DNA of 64,000 bases, taken from contig JAIKWU010000079.1 of assembly GCA_024684455.1 (NCBI GenBank), positions 120,489 through 184,488 of the forward strand, in the 5' to 3' direction. Position numbers and translations under genes: made by a program. The notes under the pieces are model-generated. The model saw only the letters and a list, made by a program, of their open reading frames with translations, had not been told where the DNA came from and made no database searches. Shown here piece after piece: positions 35,001-42,638 of this stretch (positions are counted from its first letter, which is position 1; every line of letters begins with the position of its first letter). The DNA comes from Bacteroidaceae bacterium (GTDB taxonomy: Bacteria; Bacteroidota; Bacteroidia; Bacteroidales; Bacteroidaceae).

Positions 35001-37220
35001 CTGAATGACGTCGGTCAACTGGCGACGAGGCAACGTCGGGATGACGAGGTTTTGTGCCGCACTAACTGTCTGTGCGAGTTGTTCCTGCCAGGCGCTGAGG
35101 TCGAGCGGACCGCGGTAGTAGAGGTGGAAGTCAGACAGGCAAGCCCAGTTGTTAGCAGCATAATTTTCAATTTTGAATCCGATAGTCACATCTCCTCCGT
35201 TGAGCGTTGCCTCCAGTGTGTTCAAGTAGTTATGTGCTGCAAAGTAGTCGTCAAGGTGTGAGCGTGAATTGGGAATGTAGATAGTGTTGCCATTCACGGT
35301 GGTAGAACTGCCGCCGCTCGATGGTTGGGCACTCATACCACCCTCGACAATGTTCATAATCTTTACGCTGGCATCGTTCAGGAAAAGATAAGTGTCATAA
35401 TCGCGTCCTGAGACACTCGACATGTCAGAAGCATGGTTGCCGATACGCTGAAATGCTTCCACTGTAGCGCAATAGGCACCTGCGGGCAGTCCTTGCAGCG
35501 TCTGTTGGATGATGATATTATTACGCAGTTCCGTGATGGAATATTTGCCAAAGTTCAGCACAGAGGCGGGATCGACATCCCATCCCATCGGGCTGACATT
35601 TGTAAAGACGGCATTGGTCAACAGCGAAGTAAGGTCGAATTGTGCTCCGTCGTTGATGGTGACACTTGACATCAGTGATGCCAATGCAGGACGAAGTTGA
35701 GCCTGCTGTGTACCAATAGTAGTGACAGCCTCGCTCAATGCTGCCCCCTGAATGGCTACATCGACGGCGTCAACAGCAGCATTGAATGTAGAAACGGCAC
35801 CATCAGGATCCGTATAGACGTTCTGGGCACAGATGGCCTCCGCCGTTGTCTTCTGTGCTTGATATGCTGAGTAAGCCGCAGACACAGCCTGAGCCGTTGT
35901 AGTTGCATCGGCGATGGCATCGATGGCTGCCTGATAGTCAGCCGATGTCGTATAAGTCTGGTTGTTAGCCGATACGATAGACGCAAGGTCGGCTGCTGCC
36001 TGTGTGGGAAGCGGTGTGACAGCCTGTGCATTTGCCACGGTAGTAGCCAACTGGGCTTCGTATGCAGAAAGGTCTTCAGCATTATAGTAATAAGTAAGAC
36101 GTACGTTATTGAAGCATATCCAGTTAGGATAATCACCTGCTGCATAACTTGGCACGGCAATCGTCAGAGCCAGATTGCCGTCACTGCCCACGTAGGTATA
36201 GACCGTGTTCGTATATTTCGTTCCTTCGTTAAACTCGTCCTTGATATTTCCTCGCGAGGTAGGCTTGGAATGATTATCGGTACTGATGGCATACCAGTCC
36301 TTGATGAGCACCTGATTGTCATTAGCCTTGAAGTAGGCGTTTGAGAATACATAACCGTCATTTCCGTATGTCTGGCAGCGTGCCAGCACCGAAGCTCGGT
36401 AGAATGCCTGCACTTCCACTTTGTACAGACCTGGCGTGAGTCCCGTCACAGTCTGCGTTGTCATGGACTGACCTCCGGCAGCATTCTGAATCTGATAGGA
36501 ACCGTTCGAGATGGCTGTGCCCTGAATGTTGTTCACCGTCCATCCATCGGTGTTCAAGTACATCGTCGGATTGGTGATAGCGTCCGTCTTGTCCATCGAT
36601 GCCATGCTGGCAATAGCCGTCTCCAAGTCGCTCACACTCGATGCCGTGATACCAGCCTGAGTGGCCACGGCTGCTGCACGTGCATTGGCGGCAGCCGTCA
36701 CAATCGATTGTTGTTGAGCAGGCGTGAGGAATTCCCAGACGGCAGCGTTGGCAAGACCGTCAACGAGCACCAGTTCATCGTTCGCATCAATAGCGACGTA
36801 GTAGCCCTGCGTGGCATAAGCCACCTGATTGGGCTTGTAGATACAACGGATGACGAATTGTCCGCTCGCTACCTCTGTAACAGCCCATTTGTGGTAACTC
36901 GAGCCGGCACAGTCCAGACCATCCGCCACGACACGCAGAAAGCGACCATAGTAGTCGCCCATCTGGAAGCGGATGTAGTTGTAGGTGGCATCCGAAAACT
37001 CGCCGACACTTGAGCCCTCGTTCTTAATCTCCACAGGTACGCCATATAGGTCCACCTTCGCACCGCTGTTCGATACAGTTGTTACGCCGTGGCTCAGGAA
37101 CTTGCCTGTTGCAGGGTTGTAGAAATAACCCTTCGTTCCGTCGGCAGGAATGGATGCAGTTGCTGTTAACGAAACCAGCCAGCACAGAACGGCCGATAAA
37201 AGCAAATGTTTCTTGTTCAT
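32085..37220 (-). CDS. Giant secreted cysteine-phosphatase protein (1711 aa)
   Basis: A signal peptide (about 1-22) is followed by a ricin/beta-trefoil-like module (about 27-165), then three rounds of galactose-binding-like module plus helical FIVAR-like spacer (about 205-920), a further binding module, and a Y_phosphatase3-type domain (about 1290-1500) with NIRDLGGW, YGHLFRGSTLNG and HCAWGADRTG (H1395, C1396, R1402). The homologous beta domain (LKADKHNTVVLPCDL) and Por-like tail (IYDLSGRRVGQPTRGLYIV) close it. The many binding modules suggest attachment to an insoluble substrate. It starts the operon with small protein B and the 1324-aa phosphatase. A -7 box TATCTTTG and a 22-bp palindrome array lie upstream. 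Confidence 0.85.
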   Translation of the reverse strand: MNKKHLLLSAVLCWLVSLTATASIPADGTKGYFYNPATGKFLSHGVTTVSNSGAKVDLYGVPVEIKNEGSSVGEFSDATYNYIRFQMGDYYGRFLRVVADGLDCAGSSYHKWAVTEVASGQFVIRCIYKPNQVAYATQGYYVAIDANDELVLVDGLANAAVWEFLTPAQQQSIVTAAANARAAAVATQAGITASSVSDLETAIASMASMDKTDAITNPTMYLNTDGWTVNNIQGTAISNGSYQIQNAAGGQSMTTQTVTGLTPGLYKVEVQAFYRASVLARCQTYGNDGYVFSNAYFKANDNQVLIKDWYAISTDNHSKPTSRGNIKDEFNEGTKYTNTVYTYVGSDGNLALTIAVPSYAAGDYPNWICFNNVRLTYYYNAEDLSAYEAQLATTVANAQAVTPLPTQAAADLASIVSANNQTYTTSADYQAAIDAIADATTTAQAVSAAYSAYQAQKTTAEAICAQNVYTDPDGAVSTFNAAVDAVDVAIQGAALSEAVTTIGTQQAQLRPALASLMSSVTINDGAQFDLTSLLTNAVFTNVSPMGWDVDPASVLNFGKYSITELRNNIIIQQTLQGLPAGAYCATVEAFQRIGNHASDMSSVSGRDYDTYLFLNDASVKIMNIVEGGMSAQPSSGGSSTTVNGNTIYIPNSRSHLDDYFAAHNYLNTLEATLNGGDVTIGFKIENYAANNWACLSDFHLYYRGPLDLSAWQEQLAQTVSAAQNLVIPTLPRRQLTDVIQQNNKTYTTAEDYQAAIAAINAAVAVAEPYVEPYADYKTMRQMIQERFIDQTAVYTDEGTAASDYSSALSTANTNVENVSSVAALEAEKQNLWAAALTFLKSVTINEGQGFDLTWMIQDADFSDTNYKAYWTETLASSTTVGVTNGVMRYYNSSFDLGQTLPYMLPAGAYKMTVDGFERTNDPMNDAWADYQSGNSIVTGAIYLNGNEQLVMNLFDYQGTTNNSLSGEQPSGASFFIPNGSSAANKYLQAGHYPNTLIGVLADDALVTIGYRCANTKAWTAVDNFKLWYIGEVPQVALNNAADELTPVCAPFTLDVSDDYIDELYALAGEESEGSLSIYPVNTVPAGTPCYAKFSIANYSAPMEMTLTNGKKFVMPWAGGWARVNAANDTWTYYGMDGNSHPDAEIGKVVLDFNDMEFDVNMENLAARRYLNLVSYSGSSEASEVAAYNVAPPTRRDIPNAVMIPLPAHNDEIEIIIQNSNFEEVVRIMVPAGATEAYVYNLLPQETYKFEYFEASTGYRGQFHTKGHLRMVYAPSAYNIRDLGGWETQDRHRTTYGHLFRGSTLNGYFSATAEDLQTLRDLGVGGEIDLRWKSDHDKDMGCGTSAFGFTGDDYYFAAANDYTAANLNESGTQQRLKQEFDFILNHFRQGKAVYFHCAWGADRTGMLSFLLEGLLGLTIDQIYKDYELTSFSVAGNRLKTSFQDRIDVILALEGATLRDKFENYFLNKLGVPMDDITYFRSVMLEVYPLTIDEDANVPAYYNGKADITLHRTLKADKHNTVVLPCDLDLWKAKDFFGKGTKIENIVSYEDGVLKTEAITKDTDIAPANKPFLLVPTEPRSDNTYVLDEVTMVEGELSDAVFTNGKMVGTYAAMDVAKSTVDGKENYVISNDKFYVINETAAPMKSTRAYLVLDTPASGVKSIVTFDSEATGIDQVQSIKDDAPSTIYDLSGRRVGQPTRGLYIVNGKKVYVK

Positions 37221-37272
37221 AGAAATAGTAAATTAAAATTGTGAATAGTTAGGATTTTCGCATTGTATGACG

Positions 37273-37280
37273 CAAAGATA
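37273..37280 (-). promoter_or_regulatory. -7 box of the phosphatase-small protein B operon
   Basis: The box reads TATCTTTG on the minus strand, about 50 bp before the ATG at 37220. The -33 region is only T-rich. Confidence 0.5.
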
Positions 37281-37407
37281 CGGAAAAAAGAGAAAAGTGA
37301 AAAGAGAAAAGTGAAAAAAAAGCAGAAACTCGTGTGATACTCCGCATATTTCCGTGGTTCGCAGTTATCTTCGTTCTTAATAACTGCCTGAGAATCATCA
37401 AAAAATT

Positions 37408-37524
37408 GTACCAAATAATTTTTTGCGTGTTGGTACAAAAGTTTCACCGCAGTGAAACACAAGTTTCATCGCAGTGGAAAAAAAGTTTCACTGCGGTGAA
37501 ACTTTTGTACCTCCGCAGTGGAAA
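37408..37524. repeat. 22-bp-period palindrome array, GTTTCA family (copy 2)
   Basis: 18-bp imperfect palindromes begin at 37441, 37463, 37485 and 37507 (first unit GTTTCACCGCAGTGAAAC), separated by 4-bp A/T spacers, so the period is exactly 22 bp. A GTACCAA...TTGGTAC hairpin (37408-37436) precedes it and has the same 29-bp span as in the copy at 18472-18588. Confidence 0.85.
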
Positions 37525-37564
37525 AAACATCGCCGCACCGTCTCCTTTCGGGAACGGTGCGGCG
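37521..37564 (-). terminator. Terminator of the C10 protease-small protein C operon
   Basis: The perfect 11-bp stem CGCCGCACCGT / ACGGTGCGGCG (37531-37541, 37554-37564) is followed on the minus strand by ATGTTTTTTCC. Confidence 0.85.
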
Positions 37565-37591
37565 GCGACTATCTTACTGTGTGAAAGGATT

Positions 37592-37771
37592 TTACCAAAG
37601 GTTGCCCCACGACGTGGGTTCTTCAGAGTCGTAGTCAAGTTGCTTTGTCTCAGCCACGCCAGGGCCATCATCTCCGCCGAAGGGGAGGGAGTCATCGCCA
37701 CAGATATAGGTGCGAGGCACAGACAGGAATATCGTCTGCCGAGGTGTGATGTATGCTACTTTCTTTTTCAT
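37592..37771 (-). CDS. Small W-tail protein C (59 aa)
   Basis: It is not in the ORF track; I translated it directly. It begins MKKKVAYITP, then TYICGDDSLPFGGDDGPGVAETK and a charged tail ending SWGNLW. It matches small protein A through TYxxG, GGxxGPGxAExK and WGxLW. The ATG overlaps the stop of the C10 protease gene as ATGA, so its translation is probably coupled to that gene. It is the last gene before the terminator at 37521-37564. One Cys (residue 24), no signal peptide or helix. The reading frame, coupling and terminator make it a convincing gene; its function is unknown. Confidence 0.8.
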   Translation of the reverse strand: MKKKVAYITPRQTIFLSVPRTYICGDDSLPFGGDDGPGVAETKQLDYDSEEPTSWGNLW

Positions 37772-40700
37772 CGTATCAGAACTTTTTGACCGTTAATGAT
37801 GTAAAGGCCCTTCGGAAGCATTGACCATTGACCATTAACCATTGAGAGCTTACGCCCCGCAAGGTCATAGATTTCACTCTCATCTCTCAACGCTCCGCTC
37901 TCAACTAACTGGATGCCCGTAGCAGTTTCGTCAATCTCGATGGCGAGTTGCTTGACGCTGCTGCCTGTGGTGTTGACAAAGTAGGAACGGAAGGGGTTAA
38001 GGGTGATGCTGCCAGAGGTCTTCCAGAACTTGTCCTGGGCGATGTAGTAGGCATTGGCATCGGTTACGGTCTGTGCGGTATAACTGCCGACAAGGCTCCA
38101 TCCGTCGCAGTCGTCGGCAGTGGAGGCCGACGTGGTCTGACTGACGCCAACCGACGTGGCACTGAGCGTGACTCTCGTGGCACTCTCGTCGAGTCGGCGG
38201 AAGACAGCAGGAGTGTTGGCAGGCACACTGGTGGCGGGAGTGAACTTCATGGAACTCTCGATGACGGACGATAGTGTGTAGTACTGCACGGCATCGTTCG
38301 AAGAAATGGCGTATGGTACCAATACAGTGCCCCACTTGCTGCTCATGTCGCGCGAATATGTGGCATTGGCAGCACTGAAGGCCTTAGGAACTTCGAGCGG
38401 CGTCCCGTCAGTAAGGACGAAGTTCTGGCACTGTCCGTTGGCCACGACGTTGTTCTGTGTAGAGACGAACTGCGTGGCTGTGGCGGCATAGATGACCTGG
38501 TTCTTGTTGCGAGGATAGAACCGCACACCGACGGCTTGACCGTAGAGGGCAAGGTCAGCATTCGTTGTGTAATCGACGTAGGCAGCATCACGTCCGCCCC
38601 AGAAATAGTCCTGACGCAAATAGGAGGCATCAGTTTCCTGCTCAGCAGCAGTGTCGCTAATGAACTGGAGGTGAACGTTCTTCATCTGGATATAACTCTT
38701 CAGGGCACGGATGCCGAAGAACACCGAGTTGGTGGTTGTTGTGGCGGCACAGGTGTAGGTGCCGAAAGCGCGTGCAGCACCTGTGTTGCGCGTGCTGACC
38801 TGTTCGCTGGCACCGACACGTTCGCCGATGATGAATGCCACCATGTCGGCTGCATCGCCCGAGAAGTCTGTGCCAAGGTCAACGCTGAGGCGATAGGTGC
38901 CATTAGGCAGACCCGTGACGTTCTGGTTGATTTCCAAGTCGTTCAGCGTGGGATACCAGATGTTATAGACATTGGCTCCGTCCTGTGTACGAATCCACAC
39001 ATCACCGCCTCCGTCCACACTCTTGATGCCCATGTTCCAACCGTAGGGAGCCTCGTTGTTGAGGGTTGTGTTGCTGAGGTTGGCATTGGCAACAAACTGC
39101 GTGGCATCCTGTCCTGCCTCAGCGATAGCAGCACCGTTGTTCAGGATGGTGATGGCCGTGGCAATCTCGGCATCGGTCTTCGTTTCGTACTCAGCATCCG
39201 TCCACTCATATTGCGCAAGGGCTGCCGTGGCAGCACCGCTCCCAGATGTCTCGTACTGGTCGCGGGCTTCCTGGCACCTTTGCAACGCAATCTCATAGAG
39301 GTTCACCTCCTCGACTTCTGCTCCGTAGCAATAGAGGAAGGCATTGTCCCAAGCCACCCAGTTGGCATCGGTACTTTCGATGAAGAGACCAGCCGTCACG
39401 TTGCCCTTGTCCGTGGCAGTGAATTTCTCAGTCGTGAAGTATTCAGGCGCACCATTGCCCGTGTGGCAAGCAACCGTCTTGTCGCCCAGGCGCAGCGTCA
39501 CGCCACTCACACTGAGCGAAGCGTTGTTCTGGCGTACGGCATTGACGGCTGCACGCAATGCATACGTACCCTTGTAGAGATAGATGCTCTGCGTGGCACT
39601 CATGTTGGCCAAAGCACCTTCCGACCCCGTCCACGACTCCATAAAGTCAGGATCGAAATTGTCGTAAGTGGCCCCCTGTTTCCAAAGGTTACCGTTGAGT
39701 GTCCAGCCCGCCAGGTCGCTCTCCATACGAGGGTTCGTCAGGAGTGGCACACGGATAGGATTTGCAGCCGAGGCCAGTGCGTAGTAGGATTCTTCGGTGC
39801 CTGCCCAATAAAGGAACAGGTTGTCAACGCCCACCCAGTTGGCAGTCGTCATGTCGGTCTTCATACCGAAGGTGAGAGTGCCGTCAGTCACAGTGACTTT
39901 AAGGGCGTAGATCTCGGGAACGCCGTTGCGTGTTCCGAGGCTGACAGCCTGGTCGCCTGCCCAGAATGTGACACCCTCGACTTGGGAGCCATCCCCACCC
40001 TGTGCCGTGGCCATGAACGAACCGCCGATATAGTAGGTACCGTTCTGCAATTCGCGGATGGTTTGCTGGAAGCCACCGTTGTCAAGCATGTTGTTAGACC
40101 CCGTCCAGCGTTCGATGAAGGGTGCAGCCATGGCTGCACCGTTGCTGCCAGTGTATTCGCCCCAAGTGCCTATGGCAAAGCCGTTGTTCGTATATTCACC
40201 GAGCGAAGCGGTCGAGAGCCACGGAGCGTAGGCATTGGTGAGGTCGTAGAAGTCCTGGCCTGCTGCAGCGTTCTTTACGGTGCTGTAGGTGTAGTCGGGG
40301 GTGTTCAGATAGCGGTAGAGGCGGAAGTCGTCAGCCTTGTACCAACTGCCGGCATTGACGCCGATGGAGAGTTTTCCGTCAGAACCGACGGTGATGCCGT
40401 CGATGCTGACTTCCTGCAGATAGTATTTGCCACAATCGTGAGCACCGGTAGTGACGGTCTTGTCGCCTGCAAAGACGGTCACGGTGTTGCCTGGATCGGT
40501 GGCGACTTTGGCTGTGAGTTTGTAGGTACCTGCAGTGAGTCCGCTGACGGTCTGACTGACGCCGTCGCCCACGTCGCCACTCTTCCAACTGTCGAGCACC
40601 ATGTTACCATCGGCACCGACAGCGCGATACCAGTCCACATTGGCATCGCGACTGAATTGTCCGCCGCCGAGCGTCCATCCAGTAGGCGTATTGTTGTTAT

Positions 40701-42198
40701 GGAGTTCGAACGATGGATTGGCAATCTTCGAAGTGACGTCCTCAAAGTCGCCTGGCACCTTGATGCGGTCGAGGATGTGGAACGTGTTATCCACCACGGT
40801 AAGGTACCACACGCTTCCCGCACCTGGATTGACGGTGAAGGTTAGGTTTACATCGCTTCCTCCGGCGGGGATGGTAGTCCAGTCGGCCTGATAGTTTTCC
40901 CATGCCGTGGGCTGCACAGGCGTAGTTGTGCAGAAGATGTTGACAGCCGACGTATAGTCCTTCGTGCCGTTGTTGCGCACCGTCACCGTCACCGTGTTGT
41001 TGGTGTTGGCCTGAAAATTAGGTGCAGAAATCTCAGCACTGAGGTTCTGACGGTTGGGCCAGATGTGGTAGGTCATGCTCTGGTCGGTATTGAATCCATT
41101 GGCATCACTCAGTACAAACCAGCCGTTCCAGCCGCCGTTCCAGCCGAAGTCGAAGTAATACTTTCCGTCGCTCAGCCGGTAGCCGTCAAGCACAAAGGCG
41201 TGACCTGCCCAATCAGGCGTATAACCGCTGTAGAGAATGGGGCGGCCAGCCTCCAGATCTTCGGCAATCATGTTCTCCCAGTTGTCCATATTGTTCACAC
41301 CACTGTACCACACGTTTTCGCCGTGAAGGTTGAAGACAGCCAGCGCATTGGGCTGCTCACTGCTCTGCGCACCGCTGCTGCCAGCCGCATAGTCCATGTG
41401 AACAGCAGTACCGACAATGCTGACCAGTTCGGCAGCACTCGTGTAGTAGTCGCTGCCATTACCGTAGTTCGTGCCGTCGTACGAGTCCTTCATCAGTTCC
41501 CAACGCATAGGGAATCCTGCCTTGTAGCCCTTCACCTGAATCTTCTTTGTCCAGGTTTCGTAATCGCTCGTCGAATTGAGCGTATAGCGGGGACAGTCGC
41601 GACGCCAGTAATGGATAACCGACGACGTGCTTGTCGCCACACAGCCCGTCGCACTGCGGTCGTTCCCGTCCATCGGGCAGAGGTCGTAGTAGGGCCATCC
41701 CTGACCCCATGCCGACGTCATAATCGGATCGATGTTGCGACTGGCCGCACGACGGGGCTTGGCAGCGGCACGGCGCGATGTTACTAACCGACGTGCTGCC
41801 TCTTCGCCGTTTTCCTCGACGTAGGCATGGTACTTGTCCAGCGCCACTTCAAAGCCGTAGAGGTAGTCCTGCAGGGCAGGAGGCATGTTGGTAGCGTCGA
41901 AGTCGCCCTGCTCGGTGCAGCCAATGATTTCGGGCAGAACATCGTCGGCTGCAACAATGACAAAGCCCTTTCCCTTACCACGTGAGAATATATAATAAGG
42001 AGAGGTACGGGTCGAAAGATGGGCCGCAGCACGGCGTTTCATGTTCACACTCAGTCCGTCGTTCACGAGGACAGGCTTTACACCAGTCGGCAGATAGGTG
42101 GTTGCCAACTGCTTTGCACGTTCGAGGTCGATGGGGTCGGCCGTAGCCGTCAACACACCTACCCAAACGAGGGCAGCAAAAAGAAGAACTTTTTTCAT
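37768..42198 (-). CDS. Secreted C10 (streptopain-like) protease with binding modules
   Basis: The start is moved to ATG 42198 (MKKVLLFAALVWVG), giving a signal peptide and 1476 aa. A propeptide (about 22-145) precedes a C10 cysteine protease domain with catalytic Cys in ATGCVATS (C186) and His in GHAFVLDG (H333); the 147-residue spacing matches streptopain. An Ig-like segment (about 390-480) and three to four galactose-binding-like modules (NPSFELHNNNTPTGW and others) follow. The last 450 residues (about 1029-1476) are homologous to the end of the 1555-aa protein at 20255-24922. A Por-like tail (IYDLAGRKL...KGLYIINGQKV) ends it. Small protein C overlaps its stop. A -7 box is at 42232-42239. 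Confidence 0.9.
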   Translation of the reverse strand: MKKVLLFAALVWVGVLTATADPIDLERAKQLATTYLPTGVKPVLVNDGLSVNMKRRAAAHLSTRTSPYYIFSRGKGKGFVIVAADDVLPEIIGCTEQGDFDATNMPPALQDYLYGFEVALDKYHAYVEENGEEAARRLVTSRRAAAKPRRAASRNIDPIMTSAWGQGWPYYDLCPMDGNDRSATGCVATSTSSVIHYWRRDCPRYTLNSTSDYETWTKKIQVKGYKAGFPMRWELMKDSYDGTNYGNGSDYYTSAAELVSIVGTAVHMDYAAGSSGAQSSEQPNALAVFNLHGENVWYSGVNNMDNWENMIAEDLEAGRPILYSGYTPDWAGHAFVLDGYRLSDGKYYFDFGWNGGWNGWFVLSDANGFNTDQSMTYHIWPNRQNLSAEISAPNFQANTNNTVTVTVRNNGTKDYTSAVNIFCTTTPVQPTAWENYQADWTTIPAGGSDVNLTFTVNPGAGSVWYLTVVDNTFHILDRIKVPGDFEDVTSKIANPSFELHNNNTPTGWTLGGGQFSRDANVDWYRAVGADGNMVLDSWKSGDVGDGVSQTVSGLTAGTYKLTAKVATDPGNTVTVFAGDKTVTTGAHDCGKYYLQEVSIDGITVGSDGKLSIGVNAGSWYKADDFRLYRYLNTPDYTYSTVKNAAAGQDFYDLTNAYAPWLSTASLGEYTNNGFAIGTWGEYTGSNGAAMAAPFIERWTGSNNMLDNGGFQQTIRELQNGTYYIGGSFMATAQGGDGSQVEGVTFWAGDQAVSLGTRNGVPEIYALKVTVTDGTLTFGMKTDMTTANWVGVDNLFLYWAGTEESYYALASAANPIRVPLLTNPRMESDLAGWTLNGNLWKQGATYDNFDPDFMESWTGSEGALANMSATQSIYLYKGTYALRAAVNAVRQNNASLSVSGVTLRLGDKTVACHTGNGAPEYFTTEKFTATDKGNVTAGLFIESTDANWVAWDNAFLYCYGAEVEEVNLYEIALQRCQEARDQYETSGSGAATAALAQYEWTDAEYETKTDAEIATAITILNNGAAIAEAGQDATQFVANANLSNTTLNNEAPYGWNMGIKSVDGGGDVWIRTQDGANVYNIWYPTLNDLEINQNVTGLPNGTYRLSVDLGTDFSGDAADMVAFIIGERVGASEQVSTRNTGAARAFGTYTCAATTTTNSVFFGIRALKSYIQMKNVHLQFISDTAAEQETDASYLRQDYFWGGRDAAYVDYTTNADLALYGQAVGVRFYPRNKNQVIYAATATQFVSTQNNVVANGQCQNFVLTDGTPLEVPKAFSAANATYSRDMSSKWGTVLVPYAISSNDAVQYYTLSSVIESSMKFTPATSVPANTPAVFRRLDESATRVTLSATSVGVSQTTSASTADDCDGWSLVGSYTAQTVTDANAYYIAQDKFWKTSGSITLNPFRSYFVNTTGSSVKQLAIEIDETATGIQLVESGALRDESEIYDLAGRKLSMVNGQWSMLPKGLYIINGQKVLIR
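37819..37846 (-). repeat. Tandem heptamer repeat in the C10 protease tail
   Basis: The units CATTGAC, CATTGAC, CATTAAC and CATTGAG (plus-strand reading) encode LSMVNGQWSM inside the C-terminal sorting tail. The translated motif nearly repeats SMVNEQWSM in TrkH, because the same DNA repeat lies in the same frame. Confidence 0.8.
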
Positions 42199-42638
42199 TG
42201 TGATAAGATAAGGTGTTAAACAAAACTCTCGCAAAGTTATGGATAAAATTTCAAAACACCATCCCTTTAAGTGTATTTTGAGCGATTTGTGGTATTTTTT
42301 GATTGATTATTCTCCAACGAAAAAGGTTGAAATAAAAATGGCTGAAAAAAAATGGGGATAAATACTAAAAGAAATTGGGATAATTTAAGATAAATTTTGC
42401 ACTTCGTGCACATATATATAAGAATAATAACTGTGGAAAAAACTCCTCCCCGGAAAGGGGAGGTACCCTGAAAGGGCGGAGGGGTAACAATCATCAAAAC
42501 TATGCTTTGAAGTTAGTGACCCCTCCGTCGCTTCGCGCCACCTCCCCTTTCCGGGGAGGAGTTTTCAAAAACAATCCGTCAAGCCTTATTCAAACCTATT
42601 TATTCCAATTTCTTTCAGTCAAAAATGCTTGCAGTCCA
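42199..42638. other. 440-bp intergenic region between the GH127 fusion and C10 protease genes
   Basis: It contains the -7 box of the C10 protease gene (TAACTTTG on the minus strand, 42232-42239), a very A/T-rich stretch (42290-42420) with no recognised signal, and the compound palindrome at 42439-42565. I see no supported ORF. Confidence 0.65.
42439..42565. repeat. Compound G/C-rich palindrome, intergenic copy
   Basis: AAAACTCCTCCCC...GGGGAGGT (42439-42464) and its perfect 26-bp reverse complement (42540-42565) flank a second inverted pair (GGAGGGGTAAC... / GTTAGTGACCCCTCC). This is the same class of element as those inside feoAB and priA, here outside a gene. Confidence 0.85.

Larger units (their letters stand above)
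37221..37591. other. 371-bp intergenic region upstream of the 1711-aa phosphatase gene
   Basis: From right to left it holds the terminator of the C10 protease-small protein C operon (37521-37564), the 22-bp palindrome array (37408-37524), an A/T-rich stretch and the -7 box (37273-37280). No ORF in it is supported. Confidence 0.7.

Noticed and set aside
38536-40845. Long antisense ORFs such as 38536..40845 (769 aa), 28251..29972 (573 aa), 15505..16992 (495 aa), 50726..52105 (459 aa) and 44727..45968 (413 aa)
   Set aside because: They lie wholly opposite strong genes with clear domains, have no recognisable motifs or signals, and follow from the low stop frequency on the opposite strand of G/C-rich genes.
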